Below, in pieces: positions 29,042 through 37,901 of a DNA stretch of 64,000 bases. The stretch comes from Vibrio caribbeanicus ATCC BAA-2122 (GTDB lineage: Bacteria > Pseudomonadota > Gammaproteobacteria > Enterobacterales > Vibrionaceae): contig NZ_AEIU01000110.1 of the NCBI RefSeq assembly GCF_000165125.1, forward strand, positions 20,671-84,670, written 5' to 3'. The translations under genes and the position numbers were made by a program. Below the pieces are notes generated by a model. That model ran no database searches, was not told where the DNA came from, and saw only the letters and a list, made by a program, of their open reading frames with translations. Positions within the stretch are counted from its first letter, which is position 1. Each line of letters starts with the position of its first letter.

Positions 29042-30325
29042 ATGGAACAGCAAACAGAACACTTAGATAAAAAGATCCAACAAAGCAGCGAAATCCTCCT
29101 TCGTTTAACTGGCATACCAGCTAAGATCAAGCGAGAAATCCACGATCTTCTCAATTTTTCTAGTCAAAAAAAACTCCCCGTTTCGCAGCAAATATTCAAG
29201 CTTCTCAATTTATACGAACGCACAGTACAAATACTTGCCACTAATTCAGACTATTCTAGACCAGTCTCAGAGAGCCATTGTAATAACAAACAGTTGATGC
29301 AATTGTCAGAAGAACTTCAAAATGTGATTAGTGAATTGGATTTTGACGGTGAATCTGGAGATTTGCTGCATGATATACGCTCTAAATTGCTCGTTGGGGT
29401 AGATAATCAGCTGCTACTAGATCTAACGATGCAAGCTTTAAAATTAGTGATTCAAGGCACTCAATATGAGCGAAAGACTTCCGAGCAATTTCTCAATCAT
29501 GTCAATAATTCACTACGTTCAAGTCTAAGAAACTCAAAATCTAATATAGAGTCTTGCAAAACTCTAATCAGTGATAGAAATAAAGTGAATATTGAATTAG
29601 TTGAACTAGTTGATACCGCCAAAAACAGCGTTTCTGAAACTAAAACTTTGCAAGCAAAAGAACAAAAAGCTTTAAAAATCACGTTGGATAAAATCAGTGC
29701 ACTAACGGAGCTCTTAGTCGACCAAGAGAAAGTGGGACATGATTTGATTGAACGAATGAACTACGGCAAAAATCAGATCGAGTCTTTATCTGAAGTGACT
29801 CAAGATTATCGCCGCCGTTTAGAAGACCAAGCAAAGCGAATGTTACTGGATCCTTTAACTAAGGTTTATAATCGAGCTGCTTTTGGTGACAGACTGGAGT
29901 TTGAGTATCGACGCTGGCTTAAATCTCAACATCAACTTAGGGTGGTCATTTTTGATGTCGATAATTTTAAATCTATCAACATTAATTTTGGCTATGCTGC
30001 TGGCGATAAAGCACTGAAGATAATTGCACGCACAATCAAAAAAGAGATTAGTGACACCGATACAATCGCTCGATTTTCTGGAGAGGAGTTTATTCTCATA
30101 TTGCCAGAAATCTCTGATGAGAAAACACGTTCGACCATAGATAATATTCAACACAGCGTATCAAAACTTCCCTTTAAGTTTCGTGACCAGAACCTTACCA
30201 TTACTCTGTCTTCAGCTTGTGTACCCTTCAGAACAAATAACACACCTGAAGATGTTCTCGGACAGTTAACTCATGCCTTAAATAAAGCCAAAGAAAGGGG
30301 CACCAATCAGCTTAGCTGGCAATAA
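29042..30325 (+). CDS. GGDEF-domain protein (CdgG-like)
   Basis: About 427 residues from the ATG at 29042, chosen for AAGG about 8 nt upstream; an in-frame TTG at 28994 and ATG at 29006 are alternatives. The N-terminal two thirds are helical coiled-coil with no membrane segment. The C-terminal GGDEF domain (from LLDPLTKVYNRAAF) has SGEEF at about 346-350. The inhibitory RxxD site is replaced by SDTD. The position after queF and the TPR gene matches V. cholerae VC0900 (cdgG). Whether it makes c-di-GMP cannot be judged from sequence, as SGEEF is non-canonical. Confidence 0.82.
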   Translation: MEQQTEHLDKKIQQSSEILLRLTGIPAKIKREIHDLLNFSSQKKLPVSQQIFKLLNLYERTVQILATNSDYSRPVSESHCNNKQLMQLSEELQNVISELDFDGESGDLLHDIRSKLLVGVDNQLLLDLTMQALKLVIQGTQYERKTSEQFLNHVNNSLRSSLRNSKSNIESCKTLISDRNKVNIELVELVDTAKNSVSETKTLQAKEQKALKITLDKISALTELLVDQEKVGHDLIERMNYGKNQIESLSEVTQDYRRRLEDQAKRMLLDPLTKVYNRAAFGDRLEFEYRRWLKSQHQLRVVIFDVDNFKSININFGYAAGDKALKIIARTIKKEISDTDTIARFSGEEFILILPEISDEKTRSTIDNIQHSVSKLPFKFRDQNLTITLSSACVPFRTNNTPEDVLGQLTHALNKAKERGTNQLSWQ

Positions 30326-30528
30326 ACTTTAGAGATACCTCACAAGGATGATAAAAAGAGCGCATAATGGGGTATTGATCTTTATATTTCATACAGTTAT
30401 GCCTCTTTTTTTTGAAAACCTGCTAGACTAAAAAGGTTGTGTCTTTTCACTTTCCCTCAAACAACACTTACAAGTTTTGACAATAAGCCATTCATAAGAA
30501 GGGAGTTTATTGTAACTAGGAGGTATCT

Positions 30529-31890
30529 ATGATCACACACATCAGTCCGGCAGGGAGCATGGATCTACTCTCTCAACTCGAAGTTGAGCGTCTTAAAAAA
30601 ACCGCAGCAAGCGAACTATATCAACTATATCGTAATTGCACGTTAGCCGTTCTAAATTCTGGTAGTCACACTGATAACTCTAAAGAGCTTTTAGATAAAT
30701 ATAAGTCTTTTGATGTTAATGTGGTGAGACGCGAGAGGGGGATAAAGTTAGAGCTCAGCAATGCACCAGAACATGCGTTCGTTGATGGTGAGATAATAAA
30801 AGGTATACAAGAGCATCTATTTTCGGTTTTGAGGGACATTGTTTATGTCAATATGCATCTAGCCGATAATCAACGCCTTAATCTAACCAACGCAAGTCAC
30901 ATCACAAACCTCGTTTTCGGGATCTTACGCAATGCAGGAGCATTGACCCCGGGTATTGAACCGAATCTGGTCGTATGCTGGGGGGGGCATTCTATTAATG
31001 CAGTAGAGTATCAATACACAAGAGAAGTAGGTAATGAACTCGGTCTACGTGAAATGAATATCTGTACTGGATGTGGGCCGGGTGCCATGGAAGGACCAAT
31101 GAAAGGAGCTGCAATCGGTCATGCCAAACAACGCTACACCGATCAGAGGTATTTAGGATTAACTGAGCCTTCAATTATCGCAGCAGAGCCGCCAAACCCC
31201 ATTGTTAACGAATTAGTTATTATGCCAGACATAGAGAAGCGCTTAGAAGCCTTTGTCAGAATGGCACATGGTATCGTAATTTTTCCAGGAGGCGCAGGAA
31301 CAGCGGAAGAGTTGCTCTATATCCTCGGCATTATGATGCACCCTGAAAACAAGGAACAACCCTTGCCAATCATTCTCACCGGGCCGAAGCAAAGTGAGGA
31401 GTACTTTCGCTCAATTGATCGATTCATAGAAAATACTCTCGGTGAAGATGCACAACAACACTATCAAATTATCGTTGATGATCCAGCGAAGGTTGCTCAA
31501 ACAATGAAGCAAAGGATGTCTGACGTAAGGCAACACCGAAAAGATACGGGTGACGCATACAGTTTCAATTGGTCATTAAAAATAGAACCGGAGTTCCAAT
31601 TACCATTTGAACCGACTCATGACAATATGGCAAGTCTAGACCTGCACCTTAATCAAAGGCCAGAAAATTTAGCAGCCTCCTTGCGTCAGGCATTTTCAGG
31701 TATCGTTGCTGGGAATGTAAAGGCAGAAGGAATTAGAGAAATTGAACGAAATGGTCCGTTTATTTTAAATGGTGATGTTCAATTGATGAAAAAAATGGAT
31801 AAATTACTCAGGGATTTCGTGGAACAAGATCGAATGAAACTGCCCGGAGGAACAGCTTATGAGCCATGTTACAAAATCAAGATGAACTAG
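30529..31890 (+). CDS. ppnN: PpnN, pyrimidine/purine nucleotide 5'-monophosphate nucleosidase
   Basis: 453 residues, normal for PpnN (YgdH). It hydrolyses nucleoside monophosphates to base and ribose 5-phosphate and is a known (p)ppGpp target. The LOG-family motif [15 protein letters not shown] is intact, as is [15 protein letters not shown] good AGGAGG lies 7-8 nt before the ATG. A strong terminator follows the stop. Confidence 0.95.
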   Translation: MITHISPAGSMDLLSQLEVERLKKTAASELYQLYRNCTLAVLNSGSHTDNSKELLDKYKSFDVNVVRRERGIKLELSNAPEHAFVDGEIIKGIQEHLFSVLRDIVYVNMHLADNQRLNLTNASHITNLVFGILRNAGALTPGIEPNLVVCWGGHSINAVEYQYTREVGNELGLREMNICTGCGPGAMEGPMKGAAIGHAKQRYTDQRYLGLTEPSIIAAEPPNPIVNELVIMPDIEKRLEAFVRMAHGIVIFPGGAGTAEELLYILGIMMHPENKEQPLPIILTGPKQSEEYFRSIDRFIENTLGEDAQQHYQIIVDDPAKVAQTMKQRMSDVRQHRKDTGDAYSFNWSLKIEPEFQLPFEPTHDNMASLDLHLNQRPENLAASLRQAFSGIVAGNVKAEGIREIERNGPFILNGDVQLMKKMDKLLRDFVEQDRMKLPGGTAYEPCYKIKMN

Positions 31891-31920
31891 CCTCTAGCAA
31901 TCTCGAATTCATCCGATACA

Positions 31921-31946
31921 ATAAGGGCTAACTGCCCTTATTTTTT
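31921..31946 (+). terminator. Intrinsic terminator after ppnN
   Basis: ATAAGGGC, loop TAACT, GCCCTTAT then TTTTT. The T-run ends directly at the first possible xni start codon (31947). Confidence 0.88.
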
Positions 31947-31952
31947 ATGAAC

Positions 31953-32750
31953 ATGTCTATTCATCTTGTTATTATCGACGCTTTAAATCTCATACGCCGA
32001 GTCCATTCGGCACAGCCAGATCCAAACGACATAAACAGGACAATAACCACGACTTGTCGCACACTCAGGCGCATTATTTCCGAATCTGAGCCAACGCATG
32101 TACTCGCTGTGTATGACAATCATATTCAACACAGAGGTTGGAGAGCAGAATTACTGACGAGCTATAAGGCCAATCGTAAGCCTATGCCAGAACCATTGCT
32201 TGTTGGACTCGAATCTATCCAAGAAGCTTGGTGGGAAATCGGCATAGACTCGCTTGTATCAGAGGGTGATGAAGCTGATGATTTGATTGCAACACTGGCG
32301 ATGAAAGTCGCGAGAAGGCATGAAAAAGTGACTATCATTTCTACGGATAAAGGATACTGTCAGTTATTATCACCAACCCTTCAAATTAGAGATTATTTTC
32401 AAAATAGGTGGCTAGATGAGCCCTTTATTGAAAGGGAGTTTGGAGTAAGGCCAAGTCAACTGAGTGACTATTGGGGAATAGTTGGTATAAGCTCTAGCCA
32501 AGTACCAGGTGTTCCAGGCTTAGGGCCAAAAGCTGCGAAAGAGATATTGGCACAGTTCGTCAATATTGAATCTGCAGTGCAAAGCGAAGAGCTCGCCGGA
32601 AAGTACCGCAAAAAACTGACGGACAATATTGAGCTGGCAACTGTATGCAAGAAAGTCGCAATGCTTCGAACAGACATCAAACTAGGATTTAACTTACAAG
32701 ATATACGATATTCGGGTCAGACGATGGAATCAGGAGCAAATTTGGCCTGA
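31953..32750 (+). CDS. xni: Xni, flap endonuclease-like protein
   Basis: About 265 residues. The 5'-3' exonuclease family motifs VIIDALNLIRR, DEADDLIATLA and STDKGYCQLL are present, with the helix-hairpin-helix GVPGLGPKAAKEIL. Xni (ExoIX/YgdG) is related to the Pol I 5'-nuclease domain. Alignment with E. coli Xni favours the second ATG (31953) over 31947. No Shine-Dalgarno is visible, because the upstream bases are the terminator hairpin of ppnN. Confidence 0.92.
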   Translation: MSIHLVIIDALNLIRRVHSAQPDPNDINRTITTTCRTLRRIISESEPTHVLAVYDNHIQHRGWRAELLTSYKANRKPMPEPLLVGLESIQEAWWEIGIDSLVSEGDEADDLIATLAMKVARRHEKVTIISTDKGYCQLLSPTLQIRDYFQNRWLDEPFIEREFGVRPSQLSDYWGIVGISSSQVPGVPGLGPKAAKEILAQFVNIESAVQSEELAGKYRKKLTDNIELATVCKKVAMLRTDIKLGFNLQDIRYSGQTMESGANLA

Positions 32751-32762
32751 ATCAATAAGAAA

Positions 32763-32784
32763 GAGCGCTCTAAGTCGAGCGCTC
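32763..32784. other. Hairpin between convergent xni and rlmM
   Basis: GAGCGCTC-TAAGTC-GAGCGCTC: a self-complementary octamer repeated twice. It can form a strong stem on either strand but lacks a U-tract, so it may be a Rho-assisted or 3'-end-protecting element. Confidence 0.45.
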
Positions 32785-32789
32785 ACAAA

Positions 32790-33881
32790 TTATCGAGGAG
32801 AGATGTTTGACAGACTTTGTACATGTACCGTAATTTCTTCTCGGTCATGATAAAGGTGTTTTGCTTGAAGTCTAAACTTCACACCGCTTTCTTTTAAAAA
32901 TATTTTCAAGTTTTCAATGTCATCCAAAACCTCGTCATAGCGGCCCTTCATAGGCAACTTGAGATTGAATATCGCTTCTTTGGCCCATCCTCGGATAATC
33001 CATTCACCCATCAGTTGAGCAACTCTTGACGGCTTTTCGATCATGTCACAAACGAGCCAAGTGATATTTTTTCGAGCTGGTTCAAACTTAAACCCATCTT
33101 CCTGATGATGTTTGACCTGACCCGTTTCCATCAAGCTATCCGCCATCATTCCGTTGTCGACTGAATGAACAAACATGGATCTTTTCACGAGTTGGTAAGT
33201 CCACCCTCCGGGACATGCTCCCAAATCTACTCCCCACATACCTGACGCCAGTCTCTGATCCCACTGATCCTTAGGAATAAAGACATGGAAAGCTTCTTCT
33301 AATTTTAGAGTAGAGCGGCTAGGTGCATCGCTAGGGAACTTCAGACGAGGTATTCCCATAAAAAACGGCGAGTTGTTCTCAGGAAGCGAATAGCCGACAA
33401 AGCAATGTCCTGATGCTACAAAGCAAATATGGAGAACGTTCTTAGTATCATCATCTCGCTTGAGGAGAATGCCTTTTCCTCTTAACGCTTGTCTCATTGG
33501 TACGGTAAATTTACGACAAAATTTAAGCAATTCTTTAGCTTCATTTGTATCCGGTGTTTCGATTCGAATGTCACCGCACCGAGGCATATTTTCGATATCA
33601 GATAATTGACTTAGGATAGGTGTAATGCGGTCTTCTTTTGGCAAATCTTTAATTTCGATAGCTACGGCAAATATTTGCCGAGCAAAGATGAGAGATTTAA
33701 AGTCTAGGTCTTTCACTAGCTTCTCTGCGTCTTCATTTTGGTAGCATTCAAAAAGGACGTAGCCGGTATTTTTTTTCAGGCGAGGGAAACCAAATATCTC
33801 CAGCTGAGTCGCTCGGTCTTGGATCTCTCCTGCACATTCCTTTTCAAAGCCGGATCGGCAATACAGCATTAACTGTTTCAC
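32790..33881 (-). CDS. rlmM: RlmM, 23S rRNA 2'-O-ribose C2498 methyltransferase
   Basis: 363 residues, normal for RlmM. It has an N-terminal THUMP-like part and a C-terminal Rossmann methyltransferase; the SAM motif is [14 protein letters not shown] and the catalytic KDKE-type lysines are in [11 protein letters not shown] and [13 protein letters not shown]. It is overlapped by the DUF423 gene upstream (4 nt). Confidence 0.95.
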   Translation of the reverse strand: MKQLMLYCRSGFEKECAGEIQDRATQLEIFGFPRLKKNTGYVLFECYQNEDAEKLVKDLDFKSLIFARQIFAVAIEIKDLPKEDRITPILSQLSDIENMPRCGDIRIETPDTNEAKELLKFCRKFTVPMRQALRGKGILLKRDDDTKNVLHICFVASGHCFVGYSLPENNSPFFMGIPRLKFPSDAPSRSTLKLEEAFHVFIPKDQWDQRLASGMWGVDLGACPGGWTYQLVKRSMFVHSVDNGMMADSLMETGQVKHHQEDGFKFEPARKNITWLVCDMIEKPSRVAQLMGEWIIRGWAKEAIFNLKLPMKGRYDEVLDDIENLKIFLKESGVKFRLQAKHLYHDREEITVHVQSLSNISPR

Positions 33882-34276
33882 TGTGAAACCTCATTTAATT
33901 TCAGTGATGCAAAAACAAACATCCCCCACCCCACAACAAATAAAGTGCCACCGAGCGGTGTCACTGGCCCTAACCATTTGCTATCTGTTAACGTGAGGCC
34001 ATAAAGGCTGCCGCTGAAGCAAAAGATGCCGATAATAAAGCAAATTGCTGCGCGAGCGAAATACTTTTGTGAATCTGAGCTAGCGCCTTGATTAAGCAAG
34101 AGACCGCAAAGAATGAGTGCAACTGAGTGGATCAATTGATAATGAACTCCAGTGGTAAACACCTCGACCATTTCTAGAGGTATGGCTTTTTTTAGTGCAT
34201 GGGCAGCAAATGCGCCAAGAATTACTGCACTACCTGCGCCTACACCACCTAACGCCAAAAAATTCTTAGCTTTCAC
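33878..34276 (-). CDS. DUF423 family membrane protein (YgdD-like)
   Basis: 132 residues with four membrane segments ([75 protein letters not shown]). [10 protein letters not shown] is the family hallmark. Function unknown. It overlaps rlmM and the upstream hydrolase gene, giving a compact gcvA-hydrolase-DUF423-rlmM operon; ygdD and rlmM are also adjacent to gcvA in E. coli. Confidence 0.9.
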   Translation of the reverse strand: MKAKNFLALGGVGAGSAVILGAFAAHALKKAIPLEMVEVFTTGVHYQLIHSVALILCGLLLNQGASSDSQKYFARAAICFIIGIFCFSGSLYGLTLTDSKWLGPVTPLGGTLFVVGWGMFVFASLKLNEVSQ

Positions 34277-34892
34277 TAGATTGCTCCATTATAAAACGCT
34301 GCACTAGCCGAGCAGCACAAAGTAAATTTTCGTGTTCTGTTAAACCTGAGCTTTTTCTCGGCTTAAAGCTGTGATCACCATCGGCAATAAACTGTGTCTC
34401 GACCGCCGCAGACAGACTGAAATCTTCGAACTCTGCACGCTTACCAAAAGTATCTCGCTCTCCTTGAATGATTAAACTCGGAATGGAGATAGATTTAAGG
34501 TGATCTCCTTTAAAGTTTTCGGGCTTTCCAGGTGGATGAAAGGGAAAACCCAAGCAAATTAACCCTGACACTTTTGTTTGCTCGACGACTAAACTCGCCA
34601 TTCTTCCACCCATGGACTTACCACCAATAAATATTGGGGCATCGGATTGAAAATCATTGATGACCTCACGATATGTATCCAAAAGTACCGGTGCCCTATC
34701 AGGCGGTCTTTTACGACCATCAACCAAGCGTTTCTCCATATATGGAAAATTAAATCTGACAACATGAATACCACCTTTGGCTATTTCACGAGCCATGGTT
34801 TCCATGAAAGGATGATCCTTGCCCGCACCAGCACCATGGGCAAAAATAAAGATAGGGTCTCCCACGTTTCCGTCTTGTAGATATTTAGTCAT
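34266..34892 (-). CDS. Alpha/beta hydrolase of the dienelactone-hydrolase type
   Basis: About 208 residues from the ATG at 34892, which lies in the last codons of gcvA with GAGG 9 nt upstream. FAHGAGAGKDHPFM forms the oxyanion region, GGKSMGGRMAS is the nucleophile elbow (Ser), and ADGDHSFKPRK holds the catalytic His. Substrate unknown. Confidence 0.82.
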   Translation of the reverse strand: MTKYLQDGNVGDPIFIFAHGAGAGKDHPFMETMAREIAKGGIHVVRFNFPYMEKRLVDGRKRPPDRAPVLLDTYREVINDFQSDAPIFIGGKSMGGRMASLVVEQTKVSGLICLGFPFHPPGKPENFKGDHLKSISIPSLIIQGERDTFGKRAEFEDFSLSAAVETQFIADGDHSFKPRKSSGLTEHENLLCAARLVQRFIMEQSSES

Positions 34893-35793
34893 CAAGGAGG
34901 ACCTCTTGTTCACTATGGGCCTTGCTCAACATCCAATCTCGAAAAGTCGCAATTCTCCCCATGTCTGCCTGTTTATCATGGCACACCACATAAAAAGCAT
35001 TTTTCGAAACGAGAACTTCATCAAAAGGGGCAATCAGTCGTCCAGCTTCTATTTCAGGCTGTGCTAAAACATTATTGCCTAAAGCAACCCCTTGCCCATG
35101 AGCCGCCGCTTGCAAAACCATAGTAGAGTGGCTGAAAATGGGTCCATGGTTAACATTAACACCTTCAATTCCGTTCTGCTTGGCGAACTGTTTCCAATCT
35201 TTTCTTGATGTATCGTGTAACAAGGTATGCTCTTTAAGATCACTTAGAGTTTCTAATGATTTTTGACTCATCAACAAGGAAGGAGAACAAAGAGGAATTA
35301 AATATTCTTGATACAATTTATCAGCGCGTAAACCCGGCCATTGACCTCTTCCATAATAGATGGCTACATCAACATCATCAGTCAAAGATCCCTCATCCAT
35401 GTCAACAGCTTTGATCCTGACATCAATATCAGGCTCCTGTTGGTTAAAGTCGGCCAAACGTGGCACCAACCATTGGATAGCGAAACTAGGTGGCAAACTT
35501 ATTGTTAAAGCACCTTTTTCACTACGTTCTAGTACTTTATCAGTAGCTTCCGCTACTGAAGTAAAAATATCCTTTATATCTAAAAAATAGCTTTGACCTT
35601 CCTCGGTTAAAAGTAGAGACCGATTTCGACGTCGAAATAACTTAAGACCAAGGAACTCTTCAAGTGCTTTAACCTGATGGCTTACTGCCGCTTGAGTAAC
35701 AAATAACTCTTCAGCAGCACGAGTGAAACTTAAGTGTCTCGCCGCAGCTTCAAACACCTTAAGTGAGTTTAACGGTGGTAGTCGTCTGGACAT
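34885..35793 (-). CDS. gcvA: GcvA, LysR-type regulator of glycine cleavage and gcvB
   Basis: 302 residues. The N-terminal helix-turn-helix RRLPPLNSLKVFEAAARHLSF...VSHQVKALEEFLG is the GcvA form. The C-terminal periplasmic-binding-like domain would sense glycine status. In E. coli GcvA activates gcvTHP and the divergent gene gcvB; the divergent gcvB is present here too, 97 bp from the gcvA ATG, which supports the name over other LysR regulators. Confidence 0.93.
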   Translation of the reverse strand: MSRRLPPLNSLKVFEAAARHLSFTRAAEELFVTQAAVSHQVKALEEFLGLKLFRRRNRSLLLTEEGQSYFLDIKDIFTSVAEATDKVLERSEKGALTISLPPSFAIQWLVPRLADFNQQEPDIDVRIKAVDMDEGSLTDDVDVAIYYGRGQWPGLRADKLYQEYLIPLCSPSLLMSQKSLETLSDLKEHTLLHDTSRKDWKQFAKQNGIEGVNVNHGPIFSHSTMVLQAAAHGQGVALGNNVLAQPEIEAGRLIAPFDEVLVSKNAFYVVCHDKQADMGRIATFRDWMLSKAHSEQEVLLDD

Positions 35794-35853
35794 AAATTGA
35801 ACTCAAATTAAAATGGATTAGTTTTTTTAATCTGAAACATTATAAATTGTCCA

Positions 35854-35882
35854 TTGCTAGAGAGCCAGAGAAATTCTATATT
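35854..35882 (+). promoter_or_regulatory. Putative sigma-70 promoter of gcvB
   Basis: TTGCTA (35854-35859), a 17-nt spacer, TATATT (35877-35882). Transcription would begin near 35890, at the expected 5' end of GcvB. GcvA probably binds nearby in the shared intergenic region. Confidence 0.6.
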
Positions 35883-35889
35883 TCATCTC

Positions 35890-36087
35890 GCAGCAAGGAG
35901 TCAGAACGGCTTGATTCTTTGAATCAATTGACATTTTGTTGCGATGTTGTGTTTGCAAAACTCGTATTTCGAGTTCGGTAGGTTTCTACCAGTTTCGTTT
36001 CCAAAAGAATCGGAACATATACTTCCTGTATTTATTTTGACCTGTCTGTCAAATTTTTTAGCACCGCCTATAAGGCGGTGTTTTTTT
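35890..36087 (+). ncRNA. gcvB: GcvB small regulatory RNA
   Basis: About 200 nt, divergent from gcvA, as in enterobacteria. The GU-rich R1 seed region is recognisable (GCGATGTTGTGTTTGCAA near 35940-35960), followed by the conserved ACTTCCTGTA and CCTGTCTGTC boxes, and the 3' terminator with TAGCACCGCCTA and GGCGGTG plus U-tract (36061-36087). A 5' stem TTGATTC/GAATCAA is present. GcvB is an Hfq-dependent RNA that represses many amino-acid and peptide transporter mRNAs. The 5' end is inferred from the promoter, so it may be off by a few bases. Confidence 0.9.
36061..36087 (+). terminator. Intrinsic terminator of gcvB
   Basis: CACCGCC-TATAA-GGCGGTG followed by TTTTTTT. Confidence 0.92.
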
Positions 36088-36207
36088 ATCAATATACCTC
36101 AAATTCTCTACTGCCCCTCGTACCTAGACAACTGTAAACCGTTTTTCTCAACGAAAGTAGCTTGTAATTTAAAGGCTTATTTACGGCGATAGTAGGCCTT
36201 GTCACTT

Positions 36208-36251
36208 GAATTCACTAGAATTCACTAGAATTCACTAGAATTCACTAGAAT
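36208..36251. repeat. 10-bp tandem repeat, four copies
   Basis: GAATTCACTA is repeated four times without a mismatch (36208-36247) with a partial fifth copy GAAT. It lies between gcvB and the thiI terminator in a stretch without genes (36088-36261). Confidence 0.95.
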
Positions 36252-36260
36252 AAAGATATA

Positions 36261-36297
36261 AAAAAAACGCAAGCCGCACTCTAGGCTTGCGTTTTTT
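36261..36297. terminator. Bidirectional terminator after thiI
   Basis: ACGCAAGCC-loop-GGCTTGCGT with A-run on the left and T-run on the right; it serves thiI on the minus strand. Confidence 0.88.
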
Positions 36298-36312
36298 CAC
36301 GAAATAGACTGT

Positions 36313-37761
36313 TTAGGGGCGGTAGACTTTTACATTCTCGAATCCCTGGTCACGAAGATATAAAGCTTGGAGTCGACTCATAACACCACGCTCACAATAC
36401 AGTAAATAGACTTTTGACTGGTCTAAATCACCAAATTGAGTGCCTAATTTAAAGAAAGGTATTGTCTTAACTTGAACACCATCAATTTCGAGAGGATTAT
36501 CTTCTTCTTCTTCAGGACTACGAATATCAAGTACCACGGCACCTTGTTCAACAGCTTCAACTTGTTCCACTTCAGGAGCACTCTGAGCAGTTTCTTCTGC
36601 GATATCTCGAATATCCATAAGCACGGCATCTCGCACAACTTGCTCAAGGATCTCAAAATTAAATTTGGCTTCTTCTTCCTCTAATTTTTCTTTAATCGCT
36701 TTGACAGTAGGCTTTTTAGAAATCACACCACAATATTCAGGCATTGTTTTTGCGAAATCTTCCGTACCAATCTCGCGAGCGAGATTAATGATATCCTCTT
36801 TGTCCCAATTAATTAGCGGCCTCAAAATCAGTCTATCGGTCACACCATCTATATGTCGCAAGTTAGTAAGCGTTTGGCTTGATACTTGGCCTATCGCCTC
36901 ACCAGTCACCAGACCTTGAATAGCAAATTTTTCCGCGATAATCCCTGCAGCACGCATAAACATCCTTTTAAGGATAACCCCCATCTGCCCGTCATCGACC
37001 TTTTCAAGAATTTCCGCCACAACAGGTTCAAAGTCGACAGAAATGAAACGTACCTTCGCAGAAGAACCGTACTTACTCCACAAGTAATGAGCAACTTGCT
37101 TTACACCTATTTCATGCGCTGAGCCGCCCAGGTTGAAGAAGCAGTAGTGGACTTTTGAGCCTCGTTTGATATGAAGGTAGCTTGACACACCAGAATCGAA
37201 GCCTCCGGAAATTAAACTCAAGACATCCTCTTGAGTACCCAAAGGAAATCCTCCAAGACCTTTGTGACGAGCAATTACCAAATTGAGCTTTTCACTAGCA
37301 ACTTCAAGGCTAACAGTAACGTCAGGGTTCTTAAGCTTAACACTTGCATCCTCTATCGCCTGATTTAAGCCACCACCAATATAACGCTCCAGCTCTAATG
37401 AGCTGAAGTCATGTTTACCTCGACGTTTTGCTCTAACAGCAAACGTTTTGCCACGAATAAGTGGACCATTAAGCGCTAAAACCTGCTCATAAATATCATG
37501 TAGGTCGGTAAACTCTGATTGTTTTACCTCTAAGACATGATGAATACCGGGTGTCTGAGTCAAAATTGTCAAAGTTTCTTGGTAATACTCTGAGGAAGGA
37601 GCGGTCACTTCAATATGATCGCGACGATTGAAAACGGCAACAGAACGCGTCCGATTTTTCACCATATTGCGAATATTACATTCTAGAATCCTTGTGAAGC
37701 GCTTACGCACAGATTCACTTTTAACAAAAATTTCGGGGTGGGGCTTAACAATAAATTTCAT
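36313..37761 (-). CDS. thiI: ThiI, tRNA 4-thiouridine sulfurtransferase
   Basis: 482 residues: N-terminal ferredoxin-like plus THUMP domain, a PP-loop ATPase ([12 protein letters not shown]), and a C-terminal rhodanese-like domain with the persulfide cysteine in [11 protein letters not shown]. This is the long form that serves both tRNA s4U8 formation and thiazole synthesis. The disulfide-partner cysteine is in MPEYCGV. Confidence 0.96.
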   Translation of the reverse strand: MKFIVKPHPEIFVKSESVRKRFTRILECNIRNMVKNRTRSVAVFNRRDHIEVTAPSSEYYQETLTILTQTPGIHHVLEVKQSEFTDLHDIYEQVLALNGPLIRGKTFAVRAKRRGKHDFSSLELERYIGGGLNQAIEDASVKLKNPDVTVSLEVASEKLNLVIARHKGLGGFPLGTQEDVLSLISGGFDSGVSSYLHIKRGSKVHYCFFNLGGSAHEIGVKQVAHYLWSKYGSSAKVRFISVDFEPVVAEILEKVDDGQMGVILKRMFMRAAGIIAEKFAIQGLVTGEAIGQVSSQTLTNLRHIDGVTDRLILRPLINWDKEDIINLAREIGTEDFAKTMPEYCGVISKKPTVKAIKEKLEEEEAKFNFEILEQVVRDAVLMDIRDIAEETAQSAPEVEQVEAVEQGAVVLDIRSPEEEEDNPLEIDGVQVKTIPFFKLGTQFGDLDQSKVYLLYCERGVMSRLQALYLRDQGFENVKVYRP

Positions 37762-37874
37762 AATTCACTTCACAAGTTGACTGCACGCATAGTTGAGGCT
37801 CTGGCTGATTATGCAAAATATTTATTATCTGCATTCTCAAAAGCGCTGGATTATACATCATGCATCAAGTAGAG

Positions 37875-37901
37875 AAAAGGCGAGCTCACAGCTCGCCTTT
37901 T
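37875..37901. terminator. Bidirectional-looking terminator after pomB
   Basis: AAAAGGCGAGC-TCACA-GCTCGCCTTTT; its right edge overlaps the pomB stop codon, so it ends pomAB transcription on the minus strand just before thiI. Confidence 0.9.

Noticed and set aside
35901-36192. Short ORFs on both strands across the gcvB region
   Set aside because: They overlap the GcvB RNA and its terminator and have no family resemblance.
36208-36251. CRISPR-like array
   Set aside because: Repeats are contiguous 10-mers with no spacers and no cas genes nearby.
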